DNA from: an uncultured Verrucomicrobiota bacterium
Lineage (GTDB): Bacteria > Verrucomicrobiota > Kiritimatiellia > CAIQIC01 > Lenti-01
Direction of reading: 5' to 3'
NCBI GenBank assembly: GCA_937872095.1
Contig: CALMNW010000075.1
Coordinates: 1-64,000 of the forward strand
DNA length: 64,000 nucleotides
Part shown: one piece after another, positions 1 through 8,458 of the stretch
Numbering within the stretch: position 1 is the stretch's first letter
How the letters are laid out: each line of letters opens with the position of its first letter
Made by a program: the position numbers and the translations under genes
The notes under the pieces: model-generated
The model's database searches: none
What the model saw: only the letters and a program-made list of their open reading frames with translations
What the model was told of the DNA's origin: nothing

Positions 1-45
1 CCCAAATGCCTCACCTCCTCATCACACGCTTTCGGACATTCCCAA

Positions 46-99
46 GTTTTTACGTTCTACGTAAAACCCGCCGAAAGTTTTTACGTAGCGTGGAAAAAT
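46..99. repeat. Two TTTTTCCACG/CGTAAAAAC-type palindromic repeats
   Basis: Two imperfect palindromes lie here. The first has arms GTTTTTACG and CGTAAAAC around a short loop at 46-67. The second has arms GTTTTTACG and CGTGGAAAAA at 77-99. They belong to the family seen again near 29.5, 38.2 and 58.8 kb. This copy lies downstream of the minus-strand gene that ends at 125, so it could act as a 3' hairpin. The short reading frame across it looks spurious. Confidence 0.7.
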
Positions 100-124
100 C
101 GCGGTTTCCGCGGTGGCGGAGGGA

Positions 125-658
125 TTATGATTCGGGGGGAGCGCCGGGAATGGCGATGGCGGCATGGGGCGGGCGGACGTCGAGCCGGGTGAGGGTTGCG
201 GCGTAGGCCCGCGCGAGCAGGTCCCGGTCGTCGGCCTTTTTCAGGCGGGCGATGCCGGCCTGGAAGAGGAGGTTGGCGCGCCGGGCGTCCCGGAGATCGT
301 GGACGGCGAGATCGATCATTTCGAGCCAGGGGCGGACTTCGTCGGGATGGGCGGCGGCGATTTTCTCGTATTCGGCGAGGGCTTCTTCCAGTTGCCCTTT
401 GGCGCGGCGGGACTGGGGAATGCCGTACATGGGCTGGGGCTTGTCGTAATACCGCTTGGGCCAGAACAGGCTCCCCATCGGTTCCGCCAACCCGCGGGCG
501 ATGGGACCCGCGGCGAAAACGGCCGCGACGAGAAAAAGGAAAAACCCGAGCAGCATCTGGGCGACGTCCCCGGCGCCGAGCAGGACGCCGATGCCCAGGG
601 ACAAGGCGACCAAGGCGGGCAGGAAATGCCGGACGAAGACGGCGAGAAAGGCGCGCAT
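125..658 (-). CDS. Membrane-anchored TPR-like protein of unknown function
   Basis: The 177-residue protein starts at the ATG at 658, 22 bases after the rmlB stop. Two hydrophobic segments span roughly residues 8-30 and 33-52. A soluble helical region follows (about residues 78-160) with a TPR-like pattern around 'GQLEEALAEYEKIAAAHPDE'. The likely topology is two membrane helices anchoring a helical repeat domain for protein contacts. It is the last gene of the minus-strand run with rmlB, rmlD and metF. A longer reading frame upstream overlaps rmlB in another frame and was rejected. I do not recognise a specific family, and a role in polysaccharide assembly would only be guilt by association. 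Confidence 0.7.
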   Translation of the reverse strand: MRAFLAVFVRHFLPALVALSLGIGVLLGAGDVAQMLLGFFLFLVAAVFAAGPIARGLAEPMGSLFWPKRYYDKPQPMYGIPQSRRAKGQLEEALAEYEKIAAAHPDEVRPWLEMIDLAVHDLRDARRANLLFQAGIARLKKADDRDLLARAYAATLTRLDVRPPHAAIAIPGAPPES

Positions 659-680
659 GTCCGTTTTCCAGCGCGGCGGC

Positions 681-1745
681 TCAGGCGTAGTGGGCGGCGA
701 TCCACTTCTGGTAGTCGCCGGAGCGCACCTGGGCGCACCATTCGGCGTTGCCCAGATACCAGTCGACGGTGCGCTCGAAGCCGGTGGCCCAGGTTTCGGC
801 GGGCTGCCAGCCAAGATCGCGCTCGATCTTGGAGCAGTCGATGGCGTAGCGGCGGTCGTGGCCGGGGCGGTCCTTGACGAAGGTGATCAGCGAGCGGCGC
901 GGCTGGCCGTTCGGCAGGGCCGGAGCCTTGGCGTCCACGAGATCGCAGATTTTTTCGACGACGCGGAGATTGGGGAGTTCGTTGCGGCCGCCGACGTTGT
1001 AGGTGGTGCCGAAAGCGGCCTGCTGCATGACGCGCCAGATGGCGGAGCAATGGTCGGTGACGAACAACCAGTCGCGCACGTTCAGGCCGTCGCCGTAGAC
1101 GGGCAGGGGCTTGCCTTCGAGGGCGTTCAGGATCATCAGGGGGATGAGCTTTTCGGGGAACTGGAAGGGACCGTAGTTGTTCGAGCAGTTGGAGAGGGTG
1201 GTGGGCAGCTTGTACGTCTCGTGGTAGGCGCGGACGAGATGGTCGCTGGACGCCTTCGACGCGGAATACGGGCTGTTGGGGGCGTAGGGGGTGTCTTCGG
1301 TGAAGAACCCGGAATCGCCGAGGGTGCCGAACACTTCGTCGGTGGAGACGTGGTGGAAGAGCTGGATCTGGCCGGCGTGCTCGCGGGCGGCCTGGAGGAG
1401 CACGTAGGTGCCGAAGATGTTGGTGCGGACGAATTCGTCGGGGGCGACGATGGAGCGGTCGACGTGGCTTTCGGCGGCGAAGTGGGCGATGGCGTCGATT
1501 TCGTATTTCTCGATGATCTCCTTCATCTTCGCGGCGTCGCAGATGTCGGCCTTGACGAAGACGTAGCGGTCGCCGACGCGTTTTTCGACGTCGAGGAGGG
1601 AGAGGGGGTTGCCGGCGTAGGTGAGCTTGTCGACGTTGACGATGCGCGCCGGGCCGTCCTGCTGTTCGAAAAGATGGCGGATGAAATTGACGCCGATGAA
1701 GCCGGCGCCGCCGGTGACCATGAGGTTGCGGAAGGTGCGGGACAT
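681..1745 (-). CDS. rmlB: dTDP-glucose 4,6-dehydratase
   Basis: This enzyme dehydrates dTDP-glucose to dTDP-4-keto-6-deoxyglucose, the second step of dTDP-L-rhamnose synthesis, in the cytoplasm. The 354-residue length is normal. The extended-SDR NAD-binding motif GGAGFIG lies near residue 12. The catalytic segment STDEVFG carries the Thr-Asp-Glu triad of the family, and YSASK supplies the Tyr and Lys. The ATG lies 5 bases after the rmlD stop, so the two are co-transcribed. Neither rmlA nor rmlC is visible in this window and they must lie elsewhere. The family assignment is secure. The sugar product could feed rhamnose or another 6-deoxyhexose. Confidence 0.95.
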   Translation of the reverse strand: MSRTFRNLMVTGGAGFIGVNFIRHLFEQQDGPARIVNVDKLTYAGNPLSLLDVEKRVGDRYVFVKADICDAAKMKEIIEKYEIDAIAHFAAESHVDRSIVAPDEFVRTNIFGTYVLLQAAREHAGQIQLFHHVSTDEVFGTLGDSGFFTEDTPYAPNSPYSASKASSDHLVRAYHETYKLPTTLSNCSNNYGPFQFPEKLIPLMILNALEGKPLPVYGDGLNVRDWLFVTDHCSAIWRVMQQAAFGTTYNVGGRNELPNLRVVEKICDLVDAKAPALPNGQPRRSLITFVKDRPGHDRRYAIDCSKIERDLGWQPAETWATGFERTVDWYLGNAEWCAQVRSGDYQKWIAAHYA

Positions 1746-1749
1746 GGGC

Positions 1750-2625
1750 TCAGCTCCTGACTTCGGCGAGGAGGGCGTCGCGGTAGCGCTCGACGTATTC
1801 CCCCAGATCTTCGCGCCAGTCTTTCATGAGGTTGAGATTGGCTTTCTTGAGGTTGGCGTTTTCGAGGATGGAGTTGGCGGGGCGGACGGTGGGGGTGGGA
1901 TAGTCGGCGGTGGTGCAGGGGCGGACTTCGCAGTCGAGTTTCATGAGGGCGATGAATTCCTTGGCGAAGTCGTACCAGGAGCAGTGGCCTTCGCCGGAGG
2001 CGTGGAAGAGGCCCGCCGCGTCGGCTTCGGCGACGGCGAGGATCTGGTGGGCGAGGCGGCGGGACCAGGTGGGCGTGCCGAACTGGTCGCTGACGACGCG
2101 CAGGCCCTTCTGGGGGTCGTTGACGGCGCGGCGCAGGATGGTTTTGAGGAAATTGTAGCCGTGGGCGCCGTAGAGCCAGGCGGTGCGCAAGATGGCGTGG
2201 CGCGGATCCTTTTCCTGGATCTCGCGCTCGCCGGCGAGCTTGCTCTTGCCGTAGACGCTGACGGGGTTGGGGGCGTCGGTCTCGACGTAGGGCTGCGGCA
2301 CGGCGCGCAAGCCGTCGAACACGTAGTCGGTGGAGACGTGGACGAGGAAGATGCCGTAGGCCTTGGCGCGCGAGGCGAGCAGGGCCGGGCCGTCGCGGTT
2401 GACGTGCCAGGATTTGGCGACGTCGCTCTCGGCGCGGTCGACGGCGGTGTAGGCGGCGCAGTTGACGAGCACGTCGGGCTTCCAGAGGTTGAGGACGCCG
2501 TCGACGCTGTCGGAATCGGTGATGTCGAGGTTGGGGAGGTCGAGGGCGAGGACTTCGTGTTTGGCGAACACTTCGCGGCAGTCCCAGCCGAGCTGGCCTT
2601 GGGCACCGGTGACGAGAATTTTCAT
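1750..2625 (-). CDS. rmlD: dTDP-4-dehydrorhamnose reductase
   Basis: This short-chain reductase makes dTDP-L-rhamnose from the 4-keto sugar. The 291-residue protein starts at the ATG at 2625, which overlaps the metF stop codon. The N-terminal nucleotide-binding motif is GAQGQLG (residues 7-13). STDYVFDG and YGKSK give the Ser/Thr and Tyr-Lys active-site signatures of the RmlD family. It is immediately followed by rmlB. A much longer frame extends upstream through metF but is only the shadow frame of that gene, and the family's length supports the internal start. Confidence 0.95.
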   Translation of the reverse strand: MKILVTGAQGQLGWDCREVFAKHEVLALDLPNLDITDSDSVDGVLNLWKPDVLVNCAAYTAVDRAESDVAKSWHVNRDGPALLASRAKAYGIFLVHVSTDYVFDGLRAVPQPYVETDAPNPVSVYGKSKLAGEREIQEKDPRHAILRTAWLYGAHGYNFLKTILRRAVNDPQKGLRVVSDQFGTPTWSRRLAHQILAVAEADAAGLFHASGEGHCSWYDFAKEFIALMKLDCEVRPCTTADYPTPTVRPANSILENANLKKANLNLMKDWREDLGEYVERYRDALLAEVRS

Positions 2626-3533
2626 GGGGTGGCTCCTGTGTCGGGGGATCGGCGCCAGCGCGCGAGGCATTCGGCGAGGCGCGGATCCAAAATGGTCTTG
2701 GCTTGGTTGAGGATGTAGAGGTGGATGCCGGGCGCGCCGTGGGCGATCAGCCCGTCGATCTGGGCGACGAGCCACTCGATGCCGGCGCGGCGCGCGGCGG
2801 CGGGATCGGCCGTCTGGAGCGCGGCGCGCAGCGCGGCGGGGGCGGTGGCGCGGCTGAAGCCGAGGGCCCGGTCGAGCTGGGCGGCGGACGCGACGGGCAT
2901 CAGGCCGGGCAGGATGGGCGCCTGGATGCCGGCGGCCCGGGCGGCGTCGAGGAAGCGGAAGTAGACGTCGTTGTCGAAAAAGAGCTGGGTGTTGACGAAA
3001 TCGGCGCCGGCCGCGAGCTTTTCCAGGAGGTGGCGGAGATCGGTGGCGAGATCGGGCGCTTCGGGATGGGTTTCGGGATAGCCGGCGACGCCGCAACAGA
3101 TTTCAGGGTGGCGGGACTTGATGAGGGCGACGAGGTCGGAAGCGTGGGCCAGACCGTCGGGGGCGGGAACGAAGGTGGTTTCGCCGCGGGGCGGATCGCC
3201 GCGCAGCGCCATGACGTTGCGGATGCCGGCGGCGTGGATGCGGTCGATCTGCGCGACGAGATCGGCCCGCGAGGCGCCGACGCAGGTGAGGTGCGCGACG
3301 ACGGGGGTGAAGCCCATGCGCGCGAGCAGTTCCCAAGCGGCGAAGGAAAATTCCCGGGACGAGCCGCCGGCGCCGTACGTGCAGGTGACGAAATCGGGGC
3401 GGACGGGCCGCATGCGCTCGATGGATCCGCCGAGAATGCCGAAGCCAAGGGGGTCTTTGGGCGGATAGAATTCGAGGGAAAGCGTCGGCTGGCGCCGCGC
3501 TTCCAGAAGTTCCCGGATGGTCGACGGGGTCAT
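2622..3533 (-). CDS. metF: 5,10-methylenetetrahydrofolate reductase
   Basis: MetF reduces methylenetetrahydrofolate to 5-methyltetrahydrofolate, the methyl donor for methionine synthesis, using a TIM-barrel flavoprotein fold. The 303-residue protein begins at the ATG at 3533. Near the N-terminus it has the family segment 'LSLEFYPPKDP' containing the catalytic Glu. Further on are TYGAGGSS and the folate-site region 'VNTQLFFDND', both typical of MetF. Its stop overlaps the rmlD start by four bases, which places a one-carbon enzyme at the head of a dTDP-rhamnose operon. A TATGAT hexamer lies only about 10 bases upstream of the start, so the mRNA may have a very short leader. Confidence 0.94.
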   Translation of the reverse strand: MTPSTIRELLEARRQPTLSLEFYPPKDPLGFGILGGSIERMRPVRPDFVTCTYGAGGSSREFSFAAWELLARMGFTPVVAHLTCVGASRADLVAQIDRIHAAGIRNVMALRGDPPRGETTFVPAPDGLAHASDLVALIKSRHPEICCGVAGYPETHPEAPDLATDLRHLLEKLAAGADFVNTQLFFDNDVYFRFLDAARAAGIQAPILPGLMPVASAAQLDRALGFSRATAPAALRAALQTADPAAARRAGIEWLVAQIDGLIAHGAPGIHLYILNQAKTILDPRLAECLARWRRSPDTGATP

Positions 3534-3615
3534 AGGCGGGGCATCATAGCGAAAGCCCGGGGCGGACAGCACTCTTTTTTTGTCGCCGCCCCGCCGGAAA
3601 TTCCCGGCGGCGGGC

Positions 3616-4023
3616 CTATTCGGCCGCGGCGGGCAGTACCGCGGCGGCGGCGGGCCGGCGGGGATCCTGGACGCGGACGAGGTTGGCCCGGGCCGGCGGC
3701 GGTTCGAAATGGACGGCGTACGTGACGTGCACGGCGGCGTTGGTGGCGAGGCGGGCCTCGACGTAGGCGGCGGCCATCTCGCTTTCCAACTGGGAAATGG
3801 ATTTGCCCTCGGCCGGCAGGAAGCCGAGGAAGGGCAATTCGACCTTGCCGTCGCTGTCGACGATTTCGCGGTATTCGGGCAGGCCGCCGCCGATGCCCTC
3901 GATGCGGACGAAGAAGGCGTCGCCCTTGCGCAGGGCGGCGGGCGGTTCTTCGGCCTGGGCGAAGTACGGGGCGGCGCACAGCAGGAGCAGCGCGCCGAGC
4001 AACGGCCGGGTAGCGGACGTCAT
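3616..4023 (-). CDS. Small secreted polysaccharide-export-like protein (Wza N-terminal-like)
   Basis: The 135-residue protein has a signal peptide ending near 'AQAEE' (about residue 24). A compact domain follows, with 'LRKGDAFFVRIEGI', 'IVDSDGKVELPFLGFLPAEGK' and 'ISQLESEMAAAYVE'. This is the layout of the polysaccharide biosynthesis/export domain of Wza-type outer membrane exporters. The SLBB domains that normally follow are absent, so it cannot be a full exporter channel. It could be a single-domain periplasmic relative. The start overlaps the antiporter stop by four bases, so the two are translationally coupled. Confidence 0.65.
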   Translation of the reverse strand: MTSATRPLLGALLLLCAAPYFAQAEEPPAALRKGDAFFVRIEGIGGGLPEYREIVDSDGKVELPFLGFLPAEGKSISQLESEMAAAYVEARLATNAAVHVTYAVHFEPPPARANLVRVQDPRRPAAAAVLPAAAE

Positions 4024-5642
4024 GGGAGGGACTCCTCTCCGTTGTCGCCGCCGAAGAGGTCGGCGACGAGGTTGTACTCCATGGAATCGAGGTTGCCGTT
4101 TTTCTGGGCCATGTGGAGCATACTGCGGAGACTGAGCATTTCCTCGGCGATGACGAGGCGCGCCAGCGTTTCGTACTGGACGGAGGTGGTCAGTTGGATC
4201 TCGCCGCCTTCGCCTTCCAGGATGAAGAAGATTTCGTCCTTGCGGATGTGGTAGGTGGGGGCGTCGGGGCTGAGCCGGTAGACGTAGAATTCCTCCTGGC
4301 GGAAGGCGCGGACGATGCGGGCGAGCAGGAAATCGGCCATGTCGGGGGAGGGGAACGAAAGCTGAATGGTCTTGCTGCGGGATTTGGCGACGTCGTCCGG
4401 GCGGCGCAGGCCGGGGGCGGGATTTTCGAAGCTGCCGGCCAGCAGCATCGGGCCGAGAAGCGTGGTGACGAGGGTCATGAGGATGGCGATGCCGAAGATG
4501 TCCTGGCCGATGGCGCCGGAGGTGAGGCCGATGCCGGCGACGATGAGGGCGACTTCGCCGCGGGGCAGCATGCCGACGCCGATGCGGGCGGCGCCGTGGC
4601 GGTTGAAGCCGCAGAAGAGGGCCGGCACGCCGCAGCCGGCGACCTTGCTGACGATGGCGAAGAGCGAATAGATCAGGCCGATCTTGAGCACGGGCACGAT
4701 GGCGGCGAAATTCACCAGCATGCCCATGGTGGCGAAGAACACCGGCACGAGAATGTTCTGCAGGCCTTCGATTTCCTTCTGGATGACCTGGACGAGATCG
4801 GTGCGCGACAGGGACAGGCCCATGATGTAGGCGCCGATGATCATGGCGAGGCCGGCCATTTCGGACAGACCGGCCAAGAGGAGCCCGAAGCCGAGGGCCA
4901 GCGCGGCGATGGCCTGGGTGGATTTGAAATACTTGAGCATCTTGGAGAAGCGGCGCGCGAGCAGCAGGCCGGCCGCCGTGGCGCCGATCCAGAAGCCGAA
5001 GGCCTTGGCGGCGATGAAGAGGATGTGCGACCACAGCACGCCCCCTTCGGTCTCCGCGCGGGACATGCCGACGACGATGGCCAGGACGATGATGCCCAGC
5101 ACGTCGTCGAAGACGGCGGCGGCGAGGATGGTGACGCCTTCAGGCGAGTCCATCTTGCGGCGCTCGCTCAGGATGCGGGCGCTGATGCCGACGGACGTGG
5201 CGGTGGCGATGGCACCGAGGAACAAGGCGTGGGGCGCCAGCCAGTTGTCCGCCAGGCCGAACCAGACGGCGCAACCGGTGCCGAGGAAGAAGGAAATGGC
5301 GACGCCGCCGATGCCGACCACGGTGCCGGCGACGGAGTAGCGGAGGAAGGTGGACAGGTCGGTTTCCAGGCCCGACAGGAAGAGCAGGACGATGGAGGCG
5401 AACGTGGAGAACGCATACAGCTCCGGCGAGACCGGGGCGCCGCCGGGGCCGAAGGGGAACAGCTTGCCGACCAGCGGCCAATGGAGCTGGCCCAGCGCGT
5501 AGGGGCCGATGAGCATGCCGACGATCAGTTCGCCGAGGACGCCCGGCAGGCGCAGCCAGCGCCGCAGCCAATACCCCCCGATGCGGGTGAAAACGATCAG
5601 GATCCCCAGTTGAAAGATGAACTGGATTTCCGTTGAGAGCAC
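4020..5642 (-). CDS. CPA2-family cation:proton antiporter with a C-terminal cytoplasmic domain
   Basis: The 540-residue protein starts at a GTG at 5642. About 400 residues of hydrophobic helices form a Kef/NapA-like antiporter core. Typical segments include 'VLGELIVGMLIGPYALG', 'LFLSGLETDLSTF', 'TSVGISARIL' and 'FDDVLGIIVLAIV'; the paired Asp residues of FDD match the ion-binding aspartates of CPA2 exchangers. After about residue 415 comes a soluble tail of some 125 residues that is not an obvious TrkA-N or TrkA-C domain. The gene directly follows an EIIA gene and overlaps the next gene by four bases. The transported ion (Na+ or K+) cannot be read from the sequence. Confidence 0.9.
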   Translation of the reverse strand: MLSTEIQFIFQLGILIVFTRIGGYWLRRWLRLPGVLGELIVGMLIGPYALGQLHWPLVGKLFPFGPGGAPVSPELYAFSTFASIVLLFLSGLETDLSTFLRYSVAGTVVGIGGVAISFFLGTGCAVWFGLADNWLAPHALFLGAIATATSVGISARILSERRKMDSPEGVTILAAAVFDDVLGIIVLAIVVGMSRAETEGGVLWSHILFIAAKAFGFWIGATAAGLLLARRFSKMLKYFKSTQAIAALALGFGLLLAGLSEMAGLAMIIGAYIMGLSLSRTDLVQVIQKEIEGLQNILVPVFFATMGMLVNFAAIVPVLKIGLIYSLFAIVSKVAGCGVPALFCGFNRHGAARIGVGMLPRGEVALIVAGIGLTSGAIGQDIFGIAILMTLVTTLLGPMLLAGSFENPAPGLRRPDDVAKSRSKTIQLSFPSPDMADFLLARIVRAFRQEEFYVYRLSPDAPTYHIRKDEIFFILEGEGGEIQLTTSVQYETLARLVIAEEMLSLRSMLHMAQKNGNLDSMEYNLVADLFGGDNGEESLP

Positions 5643-5661
5643 GCCGGACGTCCCGCCCGGC

Positions 5662-6108
5662 TCAGCCGATCAACAGATGGAGGACTTCGTCGGGGCTGGT
5701 GGCCGCGAGCAACTTGGCGCGGACGGCCGCATCGTTGAGGGGCCGGCTGATCTCCGCCAAAAACTGGATGTGCGGGCCGGTGCGGCTGTCGGGGGAAACG
5801 GTCATGACGAAGATGTTGGAGGGCTGGCCGTCGAGCGCGCCGAAATCGACTCCGCCGCGCTTGATGCCGAGGGCGGCGACGAGGCAATCCACGCTGTCGG
5901 TCTTGCCGTGGGGGATGGCGATGCCGTTCTGCATGCCGGTGCTCATGCGTTTTTCGCGTTCCAGCACCGCCTTCAGCACGGCGTCGCGGTCCCGGATGTG
6001 CCCGGAGGCCATCAGCAGGTCCACCATTTCGGCGAGGATGGCCTCCTTGGTGTCGCCCTTCAGGTCCAGGCGAATGGTTTCAACGGTCAACGGCTTTTTC
6101 AAATTCAT
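5662..6108 (-). CDS. PTS EIIA domain protein (fructose/nitrogen type)
   Basis: The 148-residue single-domain EIIA belongs to the mannitol/fructose/Ntr class. The phospho-accepting histidine is H67 in GIAIPHGK. The surrounding pattern ('AILAEMVDLL', 'AVLEREKRMSTGM', 'LLAATSPDEV') fits the family. No EIIB, EIIC, HPr or EI gene is in the window. It sits 19 bases upstream of a cation/proton antiporter on the same strand, and EIIA-Ntr proteins are known to regulate potassium transport in other bacteria. A regulatory role on the antiporter is therefore more likely than sugar uptake. That last point is inference. Confidence 0.88.
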   Translation of the reverse strand: MNLKKPLTVETIRLDLKGDTKEAILAEMVDLLMASGHIRDRDAVLKAVLEREKRMSTGMQNGIAIPHGKTDSVDCLVAALGIKRGGVDFGALDGQPSNIFVMTVSPDSRTGPHIQFLAEISRPLNDAAVRAKLLAATSPDEVLHLLIG

Positions 6109-6234
6109 GCTTCTCTCCAGCCCATGCCAAGCGAAAATCGGAATATGTGCGGCATTTTCCTCCCTTCATGGACCAATTCAAGCCTCAAATTCCGCGCGGA
6201 CCAGAAAAGGGCGGAGCGCGGAAAAGCGCGGCGC

Positions 6235-6954
6235 CTACCGGGAATGGATCGCGCCCGATTCCCGCAGATGCCGCAGGCGTCGGTGGACCAGTTCGGCCAT
6301 GGTTTGGACCATGTCGGGAACCGGAATCCGGTCCATGTTCCAAACGACGTCGAAGCGGGTGAGGTCGTGGACGTCGAAATTGTACTGGCTCTTCAGGAAG
6401 GCGGCCCGTTCGGCGTCGATTCCCCGGATTTTCTTGGCGGCCTGCGCTTCGTTCAGGTTGTCGTGCTTCATCACGTCCTGGATGCGGTAATCCATGGAGG
6501 CGATGAGGCGGACGTGGATGGCGCCCGGCATGTCCCGGGCGACCAGGAAACCCGCGCGGCCGATGATGACCACCTTGCCCAGGCGGGCCAGCAGGCGGAC
6601 GACTTCGGCGATCTTTTTCTGGATTTTATACTGCTGGGGGGTGCCGATCAGCAGTTCGTAGACCATGCGTTGGATGCCTTCGGCGCGGTACTTTTCGTTC
6701 ACCAGCGTGTCGTAGTCGGCGTCGAGGCTTTTGTTCTGGGCGATCAACGCGCACAATTTCTGGTCGAAGAGGTCCCAGCCCGTCTTCAGGTCGGGATCCT
6801 CGTATTCGGCCAGGCGCATGAGGATGAAGCGGCCGACGGCATGCGCCTCGGTGCCCGCTTGGCGGGAAATGGTAACGAAGGGAAACCCGGTGTCGTGGAA
6901 ATCCACGTCGCGCGGGTTCTGGAGATAACGCCGGACCACGTCGGCCTGATTCAT
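6235..6954 (-). CDS. Cytidylate-kinase-like family protein
   Basis: The 239-residue protein resembles the cytidylate-kinase-like (Cytidylate_kin2) family. It has an N-terminal 'TISRQAGTEAHAVG' segment in place of a classic P-loop, then a middle 'VVIIGRAGFLVARDMPGAIHVRLIAS' typical of the group. Members are P-loop NTPases with uncertain substrates, so it should not be called Cmk. I take the ATG at 6954; an upstream in-frame start adds 18 residues without obvious conservation. It lies 126 bases upstream of the EIIA gene on the same strand and diverges from the ATP synthase operon. Confidence 0.75.
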   Translation of the reverse strand: MNQADVVRRYLQNPRDVDFHDTGFPFVTISRQAGTEAHAVGRFILMRLAEYEDPDLKTGWDLFDQKLCALIAQNKSLDADYDTLVNEKYRAEGIQRMVYELLIGTPQQYKIQKKIAEVVRLLARLGKVVIIGRAGFLVARDMPGAIHVRLIASMDYRIQDVMKHDNLNEAQAAKKIRGIDAERAAFLKSQYNFDVHDLTRFDVVWNMDRIPVPDMVQTMAELVHRRLRHLRESGAIHSR

Positions 6955-7032
6955 GCTGGCAAGCTCCCAAGTGCGGCCATATAACCGGAAAAGGGGCGGG
7001 AAGGCCATCCCAAACTTCGATCGGGATTTACC

Positions 7033-7061
7033 TTGAAGTTCGGGGCCGACGGGCCTACAAG
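7033..7061 (+). promoter_or_regulatory. Candidate sigma-70 promoter for the ATP synthase operon
   Basis: TTGAAG (7033-7038) and TACAAG (7056-7061) are separated by 17 bases and match four of six positions each of the -35 and -10 consensus. They lie 15 bases upstream of the first gene of the operon. The prediction is by eye only. Confidence 0.4.
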
Positions 7062-7076
7062 GGCGAAAACGTTTTT

Positions 7077-7331
7077 ATGGCTCTTCAACCTCCATCGTCG
7101 CCGGGCGGCTCGCAGGCCCTCGGCTTGGCTTGGACCATTCCCGCGCTGCTGCTGGTCTACGTCGGCTTGGGCTTCTGGCTTGGCGGGCTGTGCGGCTCCC
7201 GCTTGGCAGGCGTCCTGATCGGCTGGCTCGCGGGCATGGGGGGCGTTTTCTACGAAATCCGCAAGGTGCTGCGCCGGGAGGGCGAGGCCACCAAGAAGCC
7301 GCCGGTGCCGCCGCCAGGAGGCGCAACCTAG
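7077..7331 (+). CDS. AtpZ/AtpI-type ATP synthase accessory membrane protein
   Basis: The 84-residue protein has two hydrophobic helices (about residues 17-37 and 41-58) with 'LGFWLGGLCGSRLAGVLIGWLAGMGGVFYEIRK'-like spacing (quoted in outline; Gly-rich turn then an 'IRKVLRR' tail). This is the pattern of the AtpZ/AtpI proteins at the head of atp operons, which assist c-ring assembly or Mg2+ supply. It lies directly upstream of atpB. Sequence conservation in the family is low, so the call depends partly on position. Confidence 0.75.
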   Translation: MALQPPSSPGGSQALGLAWTIPALLLVYVGLGFWLGGLCGSRLAGVLIGWLAGMGGVFYEIRKVLRREGEATKKPPVPPPGGAT

Positions 7332-7345
7332 TTGCGGGGTGCGAA

Positions 7346-8173
7346 GTGGATGCTTCCTCGACAACGAACGTTCTCGCGGCCGCCGCGGAGGTCGTCGACC
7401 GCAAGACGCTGGTGCACGACTACATCCAGCACCACGTGCTCTACCACGTGGCGGATGGCGAACCCAGCGTGTGGAACCTGCCGTTCATCCGGGTGCCCGC
7501 GTTGGACGTGTTCCGGAACGACGGCGTCATGCTGGCGACGGCCGTGGTGGTCTTGGTGGCGCTGTTCGGGCTGCTCTACCGCCGGGATCGGGAAGTGCCC
7601 CATGGCTGGAGCAATCTCTTGGAACTCTTCGTCCTGTTCGTCCGCGAGCAGATCGTCCGCCCCTATTTCCAGGACGACGACGTCCGCCGGATGGCCCCGG
7701 TCTTCTGCACCTTCTTCTTCTTGATCCTGACGCTGAATCTGCTGGGGCTGGTGCCGCTGTTCAGCGCCGCCACGAGCAACGTCAGCGTGACCGGCGGGCT
7801 GGCGCTGGTGACGGCGACCTTCATGGTCGCGGGCGCCCTCTGGAAAAAGGGGCCGGTGGGCTTCCTGAAATGCTTCGTGCCGGCCGGGGCTCCGCTGCCG
7901 CTGCTGGTCATCTTGATGCCGGTGGAGATCATCAGCTTTTTTTCCCGGGTGTTCGCGCTGGCCATCCGATTGTTCGCGAACGTGCTGGCGGGGCACATCC
8001 TGATTTTTGCGCTGCTGAGCATGGTGGTGCTGTTCGGCTGGTTCGCCGCGCCGGTCATTTTCATGGCGGTGGGCATCTACTTTTTCGAGATTTTCATGGC
8101 CTTTCTGCAGGCCTACATTTTCTCCCTGCTCTCGGCGATTTTCATCAGCCAAATGGCCTATGAGGCGCACTGA
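7346..8173 (+). CDS. atpB: ATP synthase Fo subunit a
   Basis: Subunit a forms the proton half-channels against the c-ring. The 275-residue protein has at least five membrane helices. The essential stator arginine is present in 'LAIRLFANVLAGHI', followed by the conserved Asn and His of bacterial subunit a. I place the start at the GTG at 7346, 14 bases after the previous stop. No ATG occurs in frame until well inside the protein, and the N-terminal 'LVHDYIQHHVLYH' segment resembles the periplasmic leader of other PVC subunit a proteins. The next gene starts 72 bases downstream. Confidence 0.95.
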   Translation: MDASSTTNVLAAAAEVVDRKTLVHDYIQHHVLYHVADGEPSVWNLPFIRVPALDVFRNDGVMLATAVVVLVALFGLLYRRDREVPHGWSNLLELFVLFVREQIVRPYFQDDDVRRMAPVFCTFFFLILTLNLLGLVPLFSAATSNVSVTGGLALVTATFMVAGALWKKGPVGFLKCFVPAGAPLPLLVILMPVEIISFFSRVFALAIRLFANVLAGHILIFALLSMVVLFGWFAAPVIFMAVGIYFFEIFMAFLQAYIFSLLSAIFISQMAYEAH

Positions 8174-8245
8174 GCGGCGGGAGCGCGGCGGACGCCGCGG
8201 GACGGAATCGACAACAGCGAACGACAGAAAGACGAGGAAATACAT

Positions 8246-8458
8246 ATGACAAGCATCGCGATCGCCAGCATTGGCGCAGGATTGGTGGCCATCGGGGCCG
8301 GAATCGGCATCGGACAGGTGTGGTCGTCCGGGCTCCAGGGCATGTCCCGGCAGCCGGAGATGTCATCGAAAATCCAGACCTCCATGTTCATCGGAGCCGC
8401 CTTGGTCGAAGGCATCGCGCTCTTCGCCCTGGTGATCTGCTTCCTGCAGATGTCATGA
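8246..8458 (+). CDS. atpE: ATP synthase Fo subunit c
   Basis: The 70-residue hairpin protein has two helices joined by the polar loop 'GMSRQPEM', matching the ARQPE loop of subunit c. The ion-binding glutamate is in 'AALVEGIALFALV'. A glutamine occurs in the first helix (GIGQV), as in sodium-binding rings. The residues after the glutamate are Gly-Ile rather than the Ser-Thr of sodium-type rings, and Phe stands where Tyr would be. Proton coupling is therefore more likely. The stop overlaps the start of atpF. Confidence 0.96.
   Translation: MTSIAIASIGAGLVAIGAGIGIGQVWSSGLQGMSRQPEMSSKIQTSMFIGAALVEGIALFALVICFLQMS

Noticed and set aside
6-206. Short plus-strand frame over the first repeat
   Set aside because: Residues such as 'VLRKTRRKFLRSVEKS' come from translated palindromes; the same phrases recur wherever the repeats occur.
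4113-5636. Long plus-strand open frame (507 codons) opposite the antiporter gene
   Set aside because: Its product is Gly/Ala/Asp/Glu-rich without motifs and mirrors the GC-rich antisense of a clear membrane protein; the antiporter on the minus strand explains the region.
8246-8458. Sodium-coupled ATP synthase c-ring
   Set aside because: Only the Gln of the sodium site is present; the Ser/Thr and Tyr ligands are replaced by Gly/Ile and Phe, so proton coupling is more likely.
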